Shown one piece after another: positions 45,447 to 54,743 of a DNA stretch of 64,000 nt. The DNA comes from Ensifer sp. IC4062 (GTDB taxonomy: Bacteria; Pseudomonadota; Alphaproteobacteria; Rhizobiales; Rhizobiaceae). The DNA lies in contig NZ_JADYVD010000025.1 of assembly GCF_020193575.1 (NCBI RefSeq), positions 1 through 64,000 of the forward strand. Reading direction: 5' to 3'. A program made the position numbers and the translations under genes. The notes below the pieces were generated by a model. It searched no databases. It was not told the DNA's origin and saw only the letters and a list, made by a program, of their open reading frames with translations. Numbering within the stretch: position 1 is the first letter of the stretch; each line of letters begins with the position of its first letter.

Positions 45447-47924
45447 ATGTGTGATGCATTTCCACTTATGCGGGAGCGTCGCTCCTTTGGTAGTGGGCCT
45501 ATTGTGACATACGAAGAATTTTTGCGTATCGTGGCGCGGACCGGCGCCATCGGAAGGCTGCCGAACTCGGAGCAGCGCGTCTGCCTTGAGGCAGACCCTA
45601 CAATTCCCACAATGATCGTTGCTGGTCCGGGAAGCGGCAAGACCACGGTTCTGGTGCTTCGCGTGCTGCGGCACATCGTTGTCGATCATCTGCGTCCTGA
45701 GCAGATTCTCATCACCACGTTTACCGTCAAGGCGGCGCGGGAGATACGCAGCCGACTGATCGAATGGGGTGAGGCCTTGTTCGAACAGGCCAGAACCGAG
45801 CCGATTTCGCAAACCGATCGAGAATTTCTGGCGCATGTGGACATCAATCGCGTGGTCACCGGAACACTCGACAGCGTCTGCCAGGAGGCTCTCGGTTCCG
45901 ACCGGCATGCGGATGAGCCTCCCCTCGTCACATTGGAGAGCTTTGCCGCCAGCGTCATCCTGCAGAGACGCGGCGGGCTCGGCGCAAGCTTCCGGAACAA
46001 TCAAGCCGTCCTCGGGGCATTTCTGTCTCCCTTCACGCTGGATGACGACCCGCCCACCACGCTGGCTGAAGCGGCCAACACCTTGGTGCCGATTATCGAC
46101 CGTTTTATCCAGGATCGGGTGGACGTGGAGAGTTTTGGCGCTGCCGACCAACCGGAGGCTCACCGGATTATCAGGGAGATCGACTCGACATATCGTCGGT
46201 ATCTGCGCGAGAACAACTTGCTGGATTTCTCCGGGCTGGAAGAGGCCTTGCTCGAGCGGCTTCGAGCCCGCCTGATACCAATTTTGCTTGCGGATGTCAG
46301 GGCGGTCCTCGTCGACGAATATCAGGATACGAACGCCTTGCAGGAGGCGATTTATTTTGAACTGGTTGAGGCGTGCCAGGCGTCGTTTACGGTCGTGGGC
46401 GACGATGACCAGAGCCTTTATCGATTTCGTGGCGCAACGATTGAACTGTTCCGTGCTTTTATCGACCGATGTCGTAACCGCCTGGGCAGAGCCCCAGCAG
46501 GTCCGCTTTATCTCGTCGAAAATTACCGTTCGACGGACGAGATCGTCGCCTTCTTCAACGCCTTTGTTCGCACCGACCCGAACTTCGGCCCGGCCCGCAT
46601 CCAGCCGCCCAAGCCCGTGATCCGATCGAACAATGGCCAAGGCCAAGTACCGATTCTGGCGATGTTCCGGCCCGATTCCCAGACACTCGCCAACGATCTA
46701 ACCGACTTCATCGAAGCTGTCTTCCGTGGCAGCGGCTATCGCGACCCTCAAGGCCGGCTGATCAACGGTTTGCGGGGGAACCGCGAAGCCGGGGATTTGG
46801 GCGATGCGGTTTTCCTCGCCTCCAGCGTGCTGGAAATGCAAAAACCGTATTTCGGCAATCCTCCGAAAGCGCGTTTTACCCACCATCTGCGCAACGCCAT
46901 GGCAAGCCGCGACATGCAGATGTTCAACCCACGCGGCCGGTCGCTACGCGACATCGAGCATGTCGAACAACTTCTGGGGCTGGTGCTCCTCTCTATCGAT
47001 CCGCCCGACCGGCCAGGAGGAAGCCTTTACTCTTCGATGGCGATTACCAATGTAGCCAAGTTCTTCATGAACCGATGGGTTGCGGCAGCACGACAGTTTC
47101 TGCAAACGAATCCTCCGCCAGTCTATGGCCGAACCCTGGCGCAAGAGATGTCTGAGTGGCGCGACTATTGCCTGCGCGGAACCGGCGATAAGGCATCGAG
47201 CCGCGACTGGCCGTTCCTCGACGTCATCTATGGCTTGATCCCATGGCTCGACTACTTCGAGATCGACCCGGAGGGCCAAGTCTATCTGGAAGCGCTGTCG
47301 CGCGCCGCCGGACAGGCTGCCGGCTTCTCCGCCTACCGCAGCAGGCTCGTGCGACCGCAAAATCCAGGCTCACCAAACGACCACGGCCGTCTCAGCATCG
47401 AGGCGATCATTCGCGACGTATTGACGCCGCTCGCCGAAAACGTGATCGACGTCGACGAGGAGATCATGCCAAGTGTTCCTCGCGATCGATTGAATGTGAT
47501 GACGATCCACCAGGCCAAGGGTCTCGAGTTTCCACTCGTTATCGTCGACGTTGGTACCGACTTTACGACGAATCATCCGAAGAACCGCTTCCGGCGGTTC
47601 CCGGAACAGCCCTCCTCCACGGCGATGATTGAGGATCTGCTGGCGCCGTTCACGCCTGACCTCGGCGCCCTGCGCACGCAGCGCAATGGCCTGGACAGAA
47701 GTTTCGAGGACTTGATCCGTCTGTACTATGTCGCCTTCAGCCGGCCGCAGAGCGCGCTGATGCTCGTCGGGTGCGACAAGGCCCTCAGGTGGACCAGCAA
47801 CATCAAGAATGTCGCGCTTGGCTGGCGCCAGGACGAGCGTTGGGCTTGGCGCGATCAATCACCGCGACCGACCGGGCGCCGACCGCCGGCTATGGTTAGC
47901 CCGCCGAATCTGCTTTTCGTGTGA
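45447..47924 (+). CDS. UvrD/Rep-family superfamily 1 helicase
   Basis: This is a helicase of about 825 residues that moves on DNA 3' to 5' in known relatives. The motifs are Walker A AGPGSGKTTVL, motif II VLVDEYQDTNALQ, motif III VVGDDDQSLYRFRGA, motif IV VENYRSTDEI, motif V MTIHQAKGLEFPLVIV and motif VI LIRLYYVAFSRPQSAL. The open frame begins at 44790, but similarity starts only at TYEEFLRIV, so the ATG at 45447, the ATG at 45468 or the GTG at 45504 is the start. It is followed at seven bases by a Cas4-like nuclease gene, which suggests a helicase-nuclease pair. It stands just upstream of the DpdA/QueCDE operon. Confidence 0.88.
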   Translation: MCDAFPLMRERRSFGSGPIVTYEEFLRIVARTGAIGRLPNSEQRVCLEADPTIPTMIVAGPGSGKTTVLVLRVLRHIVVDHLRPEQILITTFTVKAAREIRSRLIEWGEALFEQARTEPISQTDREFLAHVDINRVVTGTLDSVCQEALGSDRHADEPPLVTLESFAASVILQRRGGLGASFRNNQAVLGAFLSPFTLDDDPPTTLAEAANTLVPIIDRFIQDRVDVESFGAADQPEAHRIIREIDSTYRRYLRENNLLDFSGLEEALLERLRARLIPILLADVRAVLVDEYQDTNALQEAIYFELVEACQASFTVVGDDDQSLYRFRGATIELFRAFIDRCRNRLGRAPAGPLYLVENYRSTDEIVAFFNAFVRTDPNFGPARIQPPKPVIRSNNGQGQVPILAMFRPDSQTLANDLTDFIEAVFRGSGYRDPQGRLINGLRGNREAGDLGDAVFLASSVLEMQKPYFGNPPKARFTHHLRNAMASRDMQMFNPRGRSLRDIEHVEQLLGLVLLSIDPPDRPGGSLYSSMAITNVAKFFMNRWVAAARQFLQTNPPPVYGRTLAQEMSEWRDYCLRGTGDKASSRDWPFLDVIYGLIPWLDYFEIDPEGQVYLEALSRAAGQAAGFSAYRSRLVRPQNPGSPNDHGRLSIEAIIRDVLTPLAENVIDVDEEIMPSVPRDRLNVMTIHQAKGLEFPLVIVDVGTDFTTNHPKNRFRRFPEQPSSTAMIEDLLAPFTPDLGALRTQRNGLDRSFEDLIRLYYVAFSRPQSALMLVGCDKALRWTSNIKNVALGWRQDERWAWRDQSPRPTGRRPPAMVSPPNLLFV

Positions 47925-47931
47925 GGAACGA

Positions 47932-49104
47932 ATGGAACTGCCGATCAAACGTCCGGACCGCATCATTCCGGACTACAGCCTTACCGGTGACGTCCTGTCA
48001 TTTTCGCGCTGTCAACGCAGCTACCGCTATTACAACGGCTCCTCCCTTCCGCCGTCCCGACCCGTGCAACTCTGGTATGGAGAATTTCTGCACGGGATGA
48101 TGGAACGAACGTATCGGCTTTGGCAGGAAAACCAATCGCTGCCGTTCCCGCTTCACTGTACAATCCCCGAGGAAGGGGAACGTCCCGACGAACCGGTGGG
48201 CCTGCCCGCGCTCGACCTGCGCGTGATTGGCTGGCCGATCGAGCAGGCGCTTGCCCATCAGGGCAAGTTCGCCCGTAGTTCCGACGCGCGGATATCGGCT
48301 TATGAGCGCGCCGAAGCAGTGATCAATCAGCTCGGCCCGCACCTTTTTCCCTTGGTGGACGTTGCAGAGCGAAAGGTGATCGGCACCCGCCCGCTTCTGC
48401 CCGGTCAGAATCCAAATGTCGAGCGCGCCACCCGCTACATCCTGGAAGGGATCATCGACGTGCTCGGCCATACGCAACTTGATGATCAGCCGGAAGGCAA
48501 TCCGCTGAAAGCGGCCATTGTCGCGGCGCAGCCGGACCTCAACGGAGAATACGAGATCATTATCGACTACAAGGGATCGCGCCGCCCGCCGGTCGACACT
48601 GACGAGCGAAGCGATTGGCAGTTGGGCGAGTGGCAGGTGCAAACCTATGCCTGGCTGAGGTCGCAGCAACCGGAGGCAAGGCCTGTCGCCGCCGGGATCC
48701 TTGTCTATATTGGCGAACTGGCGCCGGGCACGAACGAACTCTCAAACCTCAAACGCGAAATGCGTCGCGGTCGAACCGATGTTGTTCCCGCCAACGGCAC
48801 GCCGGACTACTATCAAATCAATGCCTGGGAACCCGGCCGTCAAGTCAATCTTTCCGGCGATTTCAAGATGAGACGGGCGATCCGGATAATTCCGGTCACA
48901 CAAGCATCGATGCAGGCTGCAACAGCGGCGATCGACCGCGTGGTTCGCGCGATTGAAGACAGAGTCGTCGACGAACGCACGAGCAACCATATTCGCCAAA
49001 CCTGGCCCGCCGACAGCCAGGATGAAGCCACCTGCGTTGCCTGTGACTTCAGAGTCTCGTGCGAGCGCTATAACAGTCGCCCATGGCCGGAAACCGGCCA
49101 ATAG
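47932..49104 (+). CDS. PD-(D/E)XK nuclease, Cas4/AddB-like
   Basis: This is a 390-residue RecB/Cas4-type nuclease. The N-terminal LTGDVLSFSRCQRSYRYYNG carries the first Cys and the substrate helix. The active site is EIIIDYKGSRRP (Asp and Lys) followed by GEWQVQTYAWL, the QxxxY helix. The C terminus ATCVACDFRVSCERYN provides three further Cys, as in the iron-sulfur cluster of Cas4 and AddB. The start at 47932 has a TGAGGAACGA site, seven bases behind the helicase stop. With the UvrD-like helicase it could form an AddAB- or restriction-like DNA-degrading complex. It is not next to any cas gene. Confidence 0.82.
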   Translation: MELPIKRPDRIIPDYSLTGDVLSFSRCQRSYRYYNGSSLPPSRPVQLWYGEFLHGMMERTYRLWQENQSLPFPLHCTIPEEGERPDEPVGLPALDLRVIGWPIEQALAHQGKFARSSDARISAYERAEAVINQLGPHLFPLVDVAERKVIGTRPLLPGQNPNVERATRYILEGIIDVLGHTQLDDQPEGNPLKAAIVAAQPDLNGEYEIIIDYKGSRRPPVDTDERSDWQLGEWQVQTYAWLRSQQPEARPVAAGILVYIGELAPGTNELSNLKREMRRGRTDVVPANGTPDYYQINAWEPGRQVNLSGDFKMRRAIRIIPVTQASMQAATAAIDRVVRAIEDRVVDERTSNHIRQTWPADSQDEATCVACDFRVSCERYNSRPWPETGQ

Positions 49105-49687
49105 GCGCTTGCACCAGCCTAGGAGCCAACATCTAGGTGGCGACAACGGAGCCAAGAGGAGCGAGCCGTAGCCATTTATCAGCGTGCCCACTATAGCGAT
49201 GGCCGGACCGTGTTGATATTCCGCGCGAGCGTCTTGGGAGCGCTGGTTATCTCCCTCAGGGTTGAAGAGAACGACGCGGCCTCCGACCGCCTTCACCTGA
49301 CGCGGGATTGTCATTCCGCTCGCCAGCACCTTTCGATCACCCAGCCGGATGCACGGGCGGCTATAGCCAAGGACCCATGATGACGATGAGCGCTCCGCCC
49401 ACCGAGATCCAACCTGGATCGCTCAGGACAAACGCAAAGAACCACCGTCGCCGCAGCCCGCCAATTGCGGGATAAAATGCGCCCATTGTTCCAGCTTGGC
49501 GATAACTGCGGAAAGCCAAGTACGGTCCATATTAGTTCTCCCGTGCGGTGATGTGACCGCTCCGCAGTTTTCGCAGCAGGAATAAAGGCGGTCTGCAGTT
49601 TTTGGGTTGACGCTTTTGCGTCACTGCAGTTATTCCATGACCCGAAATTGTTTCCTGCAATTCGTGGCGGCTACGCACATTGGTACG
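49105..49687. other. Intergenic region before the deazaguanine operon
   Basis: No well-supported gene is seen. A 41-codon minus-strand frame at 49361-49486 (MGAFYPAIGGLRRRWFFAFV, a hydrophobic middle) could be a small membrane peptide, but its support is weak. A promoter for the operon starting at 49688 is expected between 49540 and 49680 but cannot be pinned down. Confidence 0.35.
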
Positions 49688-50608
49688 ATGATGCATTTGA
49701 TCCTTACGACGTGCACGAACCGAAAGCGATACGATCACAGTCCCGCCCTCTCCGCGCGCGCGCTTCCGTGTGGCAGCCTCCAAGATGTGAGTGAGGAATG
49801 GAAAGCTAGGGTATTGGCGGCCCCGCAAGTCGCTTCCGCCGGAGATCTCTACTGCGGGCGTTCTTTTTCCGAGGCGACCGCGGCAGCCGGCGAAATCGGA
49901 GCACGCCTTTACGTCGCGTCTGCGGGGCTTGGATTTTTGACGGCTCACCAGCCCGTTCCGTCATATAACCTGACCGTTTCAAGGGGAACGCAGGACTGTA
50001 TCTTGGATCGCATCACACCTTCCGCCTCGGAGGCGGAATGGTGGGGAACGCTTGTCGATCAAAATGTGATACGGGGGACACTTCGCTCGGCAGATGGGCT
50101 GATCCTCATCGCTGTCGGGAAAGCGTACCTTAAAATGCTTGTGCCCATTCTTTCAGACCTGCCGGAGGAGACCATCGATCGTCTGCGGATTTTCGTCGGA
50201 CCGGACGTTTCTATGCTGTCAGCACGTCTCGTGGCTCAGACCCTGCCTTACGATGATCGGCTCGATGGCCCAGATAGTCCAATTCGGGGAACAAAGATCG
50301 ATTTCGTCTCGCGGGCGCTTCACCACTTTACCAAAGCTGTCATGGACCAACATCCGACGGCTCCGGTTGCGAAACAGGCAAAGCACGTCGAAGAGTTATC
50401 ACGACTTTGGGGCCGTCCCAATGTCCGTCCTGGTGCTCGTTGTTCTGATGCAGAAATCAAAGCTCTTCTGCGCCGGCACTGGGAACGTACAGGCGGATTG
50501 TCGACGAAGCTTCTCCGCGTTCTTCGAGATGAACTGGCCGTTGCTTGTGAGCAAAAGCGCTTCTCCCGTCTGGCCTCTGAGGTCCGGAACGAGGAGATGT
50601 CAACATGA
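49688..50608 (+). CDS. Conserved protein of unknown function, DUF6884-like start
   Basis: This is a protein of about 306 residues. The start MMHLILTTCTNRKRYDH, then LYCGRSFSEATAAAGEIGAR and LYVASAGLGFLTAHQPVPSY, has the look of the DUF6884/YaaA-like group, where a Cys-Ser/Thr-x-x-K/R-like start and an SAGLG segment are typical. The remainder is not recognised. The ATG at 49688 is chosen; the frame is open to 49607. Its stop overlaps the next start (ATGA), so it belongs to the DpdA operon as its first gene. A role in nucleotide or base handling is only a guess. Confidence 0.6.
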   Translation: MMHLILTTCTNRKRYDHSPALSARALPCGSLQDVSEEWKARVLAAPQVASAGDLYCGRSFSEATAAAGEIGARLYVASAGLGFLTAHQPVPSYNLTVSRGTQDCILDRITPSASEAEWWGTLVDQNVIRGTLRSADGLILIAVGKAYLKMLVPILSDLPEETIDRLRIFVGPDVSMLSARLVAQTLPYDDRLDGPDSPIRGTKIDFVSRALHHFTKAVMDQHPTAPVAKQAKHVEELSRLWGRPNVRPGARCSDAEIKALLRRHWERTGGLSTKLLRVLRDELAVACEQKRFSRLASEVRNEEMST

Positions 50609-51726
50609 GTATTGAAGATGACCTCGTTGTTCGCGCGGTGAAAACACAGCAGGGCGACGGCATCGATGTCTACGCCTTCTTTCTCTATGGCTCTGACCTG
50701 ACCCGTATTGCCGATATCAGCCGCATTCACAGGGATGAAAAGGAGTTGAAGGGCTTTCAGCGCAAGGAGATCCGCAATCACGTCAATTCCATCGTCGAAT
50801 TTCTCGACAGCGGTCCCGTGCTGTTTCCGAACGCTATCACCCTTGCCCTTTCGCCGGAGATCCACTTCGAACCCTCGCGCGGGCCGAAGCCCAACGGTCT
50901 CGTCGAAGTCGGTTTGTCGGGCACACTGACTATTCCATTTCGAAGCGAGGGAGATCGGGCCGCCTGGATCGTCGACGGCCAGCAGCGTTCGCTCGCTTTG
51001 GCCAAAGCAAAGAACAGCCGGTTTCCGGTGCCTGTGGTGGGGTTCGTGTCGAGGGATCTGCAAATCCACAGAGAGCAGTTCATCCTCGTCAACAAGGTGA
51101 AAGCGCTAGATGTTCGTTTGATCAATGAGTTGCTGCCTGAGGTCGGTTCGCTTCTTCCGAAGGATTTGGCGGTGAACCGTCTGCCCAGCGAACTATGCAA
51201 CCTGCTCAACAGACAGCCGAAGTCACCATTCTACAAACTGATCAAGCGTGCCTCAGATACCGGCGATGACGCCAGTGTGGTCAGCGACACGGCATTGATA
51301 TCGGCGATCAAACAGAACCTGCGCCCACCGCTGGGAGCGCTCAGTCAGTATAAGCACTCGCCCGAGACAGCAAACCCTGACGCCATGTACGAGACCCTGG
51401 TGCTTTACTGGTCGGCCGTTCGAGACATATTCCCGGAGGCCTGGGGCAAAAGCCCGACAGAAAGCCGTCTCATGCATTCCGCCGGAATAAAGGCCATGGG
51501 GGCACTGATGGATCAAATCATGCTTCGAGCCGACAGTTCGGAAATGCCCGATGCCGAAATTCGCGAGTCCCTAAAACGCTTGGCACCGCATTGCTGCTGG
51601 ACCGAGGGTGTTTGGGGCGAGCTTGGCTGGGCGTGGGACGAGATACAAGGCACGCCCCAGCATATTGCCAAACTCGCCGACCATTTGATCCAACTCGATC
51701 GCAAGCTGTCGAGGCCAAGCAGATGA
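50605..51726 (+). CDS. DGQHR-domain protein, DpdB-like, copy 1
   Basis: This 373-residue protein belongs to the DndB/DpdB/ParB-like DGQHR superfamily. The core motif is WIVDGQQRSLAL (Asp124-Gly-Gln-Gln-Arg128), preceded by FQRKEIRNHVNSIVEFLDSG and followed by FILVNKVKALDVRLINELLP. DpdB is the ATPase partner that, with DpdA, is needed to put preQ0 into DNA in the Dpd system. Both ends overlap neighbours by ATGA. A second gene of this kind lies on the other side of dpdA. The two are only moderately alike, so each may have its own task. Confidence 0.8.
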   Translation: MSIEDDLVVRAVKTQQGDGIDVYAFFLYGSDLTRIADISRIHRDEKELKGFQRKEIRNHVNSIVEFLDSGPVLFPNAITLALSPEIHFEPSRGPKPNGLVEVGLSGTLTIPFRSEGDRAAWIVDGQQRSLALAKAKNSRFPVPVVGFVSRDLQIHREQFILVNKVKALDVRLINELLPEVGSLLPKDLAVNRLPSELCNLLNRQPKSPFYKLIKRASDTGDDASVVSDTALISAIKQNLRPPLGALSQYKHSPETANPDAMYETLVLYWSAVRDIFPEAWGKSPTESRLMHSAGIKAMGALMDQIMLRADSSEMPDAEIRESLKRLAPHCCWTEGVWGELGWAWDEIQGTPQHIAKLADHLIQLDRKLSRPSR

Positions 51727-53090
51727 AGTTCATATTCGCCGACAGCCTCGACCACGTAGATCCCGGCTATGACTTTCTTCGGGACCGATACGCCGAGGCG
51801 CGGGTCCCTTATTGGGACGACGTATACCCGCACGAGATCATGGGCTACGCACCTTATGACGGCATGCTTGTCTCTCGCGGCATCATCGGTGGCGCAGTTG
51901 TTGGGGGCAAGTACACCGAAGCCCAAGCGATGCGTTTTCGCCGCGTAGGGGCGCGCGAGTTCCTGCGGCTTGACAAGCCGGGGTTTACCAATCTGCCTAT
52001 CTTCGGGGACTGCGGCGCCTTCACTTATCATAAGGAGGACCACCCACCTTATACACCGGAGGATACCGCCGAATTCTATGACGACGGCCGGTTCACCCAC
52101 GGCTGCTCGGTCGATCACATCATCTTCGACTTTGACGAAAGCCTTTCCGGTTTCGACGGCGGCACCGATAACGCGCGCCATCGCTTCGACATCACGTTGG
52201 AAAACGCCGCTGAATTCCTGAAGACAACGGCGCACATGTCGCGCCGGTTCACGCCCTTGGGCGTCATCCAGGGATGGTCTCCGGGAAGCATGGCTGAAGC
52301 TGCACGCAGGCTGGTTGCCATGGGATATAATTATCTAGCCCTCGGCGGAACGGTTCCATTGAAGGCAGCGCAAATCAAAGCGTGTCTTCGCGCCATCCGC
52401 GATGTGATCCCGTCGAACGTTCGCCTTCACATCCTCGGATTTGCGAAGGCCGACGAGATCGAGACCTTCCAGCCATTCAACATCACAAGTTTCGACACCA
52501 CCTCACCGCTTATTCGCGCCTTCAAGGACGCCAAGTCGAACTACTATCTCCCGACACCAAGTGGGGCATTGACGTACTACACGGCTATTCGCGTTCCGCA
52601 GGCGTTAGAGAATCCGAAGCTGCAGCGCCTGGCGAAGCAAGGGGCGTTGAACCAGGAACAGTTGGTTTCCATGGAGCACCACGCTCTAAATGCGCTGCGG
52701 GCCTATGATCGCGGAGAGGTCGAATTGGAGGAAACTCTTGACGCTGTGCTCGCGTATGCCACCCCGGCATTGATGGGAGCGCCGATTGGCGATCTTCCGG
52801 GGGTGAAGGCTGTCGAGGAACTGCGGAGCCGCTACAGGCGCACGCTCACTGACAAACCGTGGAAGCTGTGCGGATGCCCCATCTGCACATCGCTCTCCAT
52901 CGAGGTTGTGATCTTCAGGGCAAGCAATCGGAACAAGCGACGGGGCATTCATAATCTCGGGGTCTACGAAGCCCTTGTCCGCAATCTACCATGCAGAAGT
53001 GAATTTGATGACGATATTCAGGTTTCCGGCGATCAAGGCGCGGCAGAGCGATCAGCACACGGTGGTGTCGTTTGCAGCCCTTGCCTCTGA
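51723..53090 (+). CDS. dpdA: DpdA-like DNA-guanine transglycosylase
   Basis: This 455-residue TGT-fold enzyme is predicted to exchange guanine in DNA for a 7-deazaguanine base. Asp96 in IFGDCGAFTY is the candidate general acid-base. Asp258 in SFDTTSPLIRAF is the candidate nucleophile. VIQGWSP and YLALGGTVPL form the base pocket. Zinc is bound by Cys383, Cys385, Cys388 (CGCPIC) and His410 (RRGIHNLGVY). The RRGxHN end and the shortened catalytic loops fit DpdA better than bacterial tRNA-guanine transglycosylase. The start at 51723 overlaps the preceding stop (ATGA). The end overlaps the next gene by about 83 bases. Neighbouring queE, queD and queC make the base precursor. Confidence 0.87.
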   Translation: MKFIFADSLDHVDPGYDFLRDRYAEARVPYWDDVYPHEIMGYAPYDGMLVSRGIIGGAVVGGKYTEAQAMRFRRVGAREFLRLDKPGFTNLPIFGDCGAFTYHKEDHPPYTPEDTAEFYDDGRFTHGCSVDHIIFDFDESLSGFDGGTDNARHRFDITLENAAEFLKTTAHMSRRFTPLGVIQGWSPGSMAEAARRLVAMGYNYLALGGTVPLKAAQIKACLRAIRDVIPSNVRLHILGFAKADEIETFQPFNITSFDTTSPLIRAFKDAKSNYYLPTPSGALTYYTAIRVPQALENPKLQRLAKQGALNQEQLVSMEHHALNALRAYDRGEVELEETLDAVLAYATPALMGAPIGDLPGVKAVEELRSRYRRTLTDKPWKLCGCPICTSLSIEVVIFRASNRNKRRGIHNLGVYEALVRNLPCRSEFDDDIQVSGDQGAAERSAHGGVVCSPCL

Positions 53091-54114
53091 ACTCCAGCAA
53101 TTTGCCTTCATCGAGCGTGTTGCGCGCGACAGCGGCGGCCGCCTGAGCGGTTTTCAGCGTCCGCAGATCGCCGGGCATATCCGGGAGATCCGTGACTATC
53201 TGGAAAAGTCGGAAGCGATCTTGCCCAACCCGATCGTCGTCGCTTTCACATCAGGCATCGAGATCGAGGAAGCGGACGAGTTCGGGCGCTGTGTGGTCAG
53301 GATTTCCTTGCACGACGGTCCTCCGGGTTTCGTCGTCGACGGTCAACAACGACTGAGCGCCCTTTCGCAGCTACCCGATAAGGATTTCCAGGTGTTCATT
53401 TCCGGTGTCGTCTGCGAAGACGACGCCGAGCTTCGCCGGCAGTTCGTGTTGATTAACAACACGCGCCCCTTGCCGAAGTCGCTGATCTATGAGCTTCTTC
53501 CAACCGTTGGCGGCCTGCCAAGACGTCTTGGCGATCGCGCCTTCGCCGCGGAACTTGCGGCGCGGCTGAACTTCGATGGAAGTTCGTCCCTCAAGGGAAT
53601 GATCCACCAGCATACCAATCCTGCCGGCATCATTCGTGATACCGCCATTCAGCGCGTCGTCATGAATTCGGTGACCGACGGAGTAATGCGGGAAATGATC
53701 CGTGAGCCGAATGGCGAGGATCTCTGCTTCCAGGTGATCGAGCAGTTCTATGCCGCTGTAAAGTATGTCTTCAAAGATGACTGGAAAAACCATACGCCGA
53801 AGACGTCCCGCCTTGTTCATGGTGCCGGCATCATGGCGCTGGGCTACGTGATGGAAGTCCTGGCCCTGCTCGATGGCGCACGAACGTGGCAGGAATTCTC
53901 GAAGGGCCTGGCATGCCTCGTTGGCAGGACAGCGTGGACGTCCGGAGAATGGGAGTTCGGTCCGGATGATCACCGCCATTGGAAATCAGTGCAAAACGTC
54001 AATCGCGATATTGTCACCTTGGCCCAGTATCTGATTACGATCGTGCGTGCCGATGCGAGAGCCCGTCGGGCAGCCCTCACTGAACCGCCGGACGGTTCAC
54101 CGGAGGCAACATGA
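53008..54114 (+). CDS. DGQHR-domain protein, DpdB-like, copy 2
   Basis: This is a 368-residue DGQHR-superfamily protein. Its core motif is FVVDGQQRLSALSQL (Asp111 to Arg115), with FQRPQIAGHIREIRDYLEKS before and FVLINNTRPLPKSLIYELLP after. The start MTIFRFPAIKARQS at 53008 lies within the end of dpdA, read in another frame. Its stop overlaps queE (ATGA). It shares its general plan with the protein at 50605 and is the more likely DpdB if only one copy is the canonical partner, but this cannot be decided here. Confidence 0.8.
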   Translation: MTIFRFPAIKARQSDQHTVVSFAALASELQQFAFIERVARDSGGRLSGFQRPQIAGHIREIRDYLEKSEAILPNPIVVAFTSGIEIEEADEFGRCVVRISLHDGPPGFVVDGQQRLSALSQLPDKDFQVFISGVVCEDDAELRRQFVLINNTRPLPKSLIYELLPTVGGLPRRLGDRAFAAELAARLNFDGSSSLKGMIHQHTNPAGIIRDTAIQRVVMNSVTDGVMREMIREPNGEDLCFQVIEQFYAAVKYVFKDDWKNHTPKTSRLVHGAGIMALGYVMEVLALLDGARTWQEFSKGLACLVGRTAWTSGEWEFGPDDHRHWKSVQNVNRDIVTLAQYLITIVRADARARRAALTEPPDGSPEAT

Positions 54115-54743
54115 CCTATGCAGTGAAGGAACTGTTCAAAACCCTCCAGGGAGAGGGTGCGCAGGCTGGGCGGGCGGCAGTTTTCTGCCGTTTCGCGGGA
54201 TGTAACCTATGGTCTGGTCGGGAGGAAGATCGAGAGAGGTCGATCTGCCAATTTTGCGATACCGACTTCATCGGCACGGATGGCATCGGCGGGGGTAAAT
54301 TTGCGCACGCGGCAATGCTTTCCGCGGCGATCGAAAAGACTTGGGGACCTGAAACGCGCGGACGCTTTGTTGTGTTCACCGGGGGTGAGCCACTGCTGCA
54401 ACTCGATGCGGCATTGATCGAGGCCGTTCACGCCGCTGGATTTCAGATTGCCGTCGAGACCAACGGAACGATCGAAGCTCCAGCAGGGCTGGACTGGATC
54501 TGCGTTAGCCCAAAGGCAGGCTCCGAATTGAAACAGCGGCATGGAAACGAGTTGAAGCTTGTCTATCCACAGGTTGGTGCCGACCCGGACCAGTTCACGG
54601 ACCTTGCCTTTGACCACCACTGGCTTCAGCCGATGGACGGGCCCCGGCGGCAGGAGAATACGGCATTAATCGCCGCCTATTGTCTCGACAACCCGCCCTG
54701 GCGCCTGAGCCTCCAGACGCACAAGATGATTGGTATCCCATGA
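54111..54743 (+). CDS. queE: 7-carboxy-7-deazaguanine synthase
   Basis: This 210-residue radical SAM enzyme rearranges 6-carboxytetrahydropterin to 7-carboxy-7-deazaguanine. The iron-sulfur ligands have the proteobacterial QueE spacing: Cys31 (GCNLWSGREEDRE), Cys46 and Cys49 (CQFCDTDF). The SAM-binding segment is VVFTGGEPLLQLD, followed by VETNGTIEAP and VSPKAGSELK. The start overlaps the stop of the DGQHR gene, and its stop overlaps queD by ATGA. It is unlikely to be just a housekeeping queuosine gene, since it is embedded in the DpdA operon. Confidence 0.93.
   Translation: MTYAVKELFKTLQGEGAQAGRAAVFCRFAGCNLWSGREEDRERSICQFCDTDFIGTDGIGGGKFAHAAMLSAAIEKTWGPETRGRFVVFTGGEPLLQLDAALIEAVHAAGFQIAVETNGTIEAPAGLDWICVSPKAGSELKQRHGNELKLVYPQVGADPDQFTDLAFDHHWLQPMDGPRRQENTALIAAYCLDNPPWRLSLQTHKMIGIP

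Noticed and set aside
48742-49329. Minus-strand frame of 195 residues
   Set aside because: Most of it is antisense to the Cas4-like nuclease gene, and the part outside has no recognisable features.
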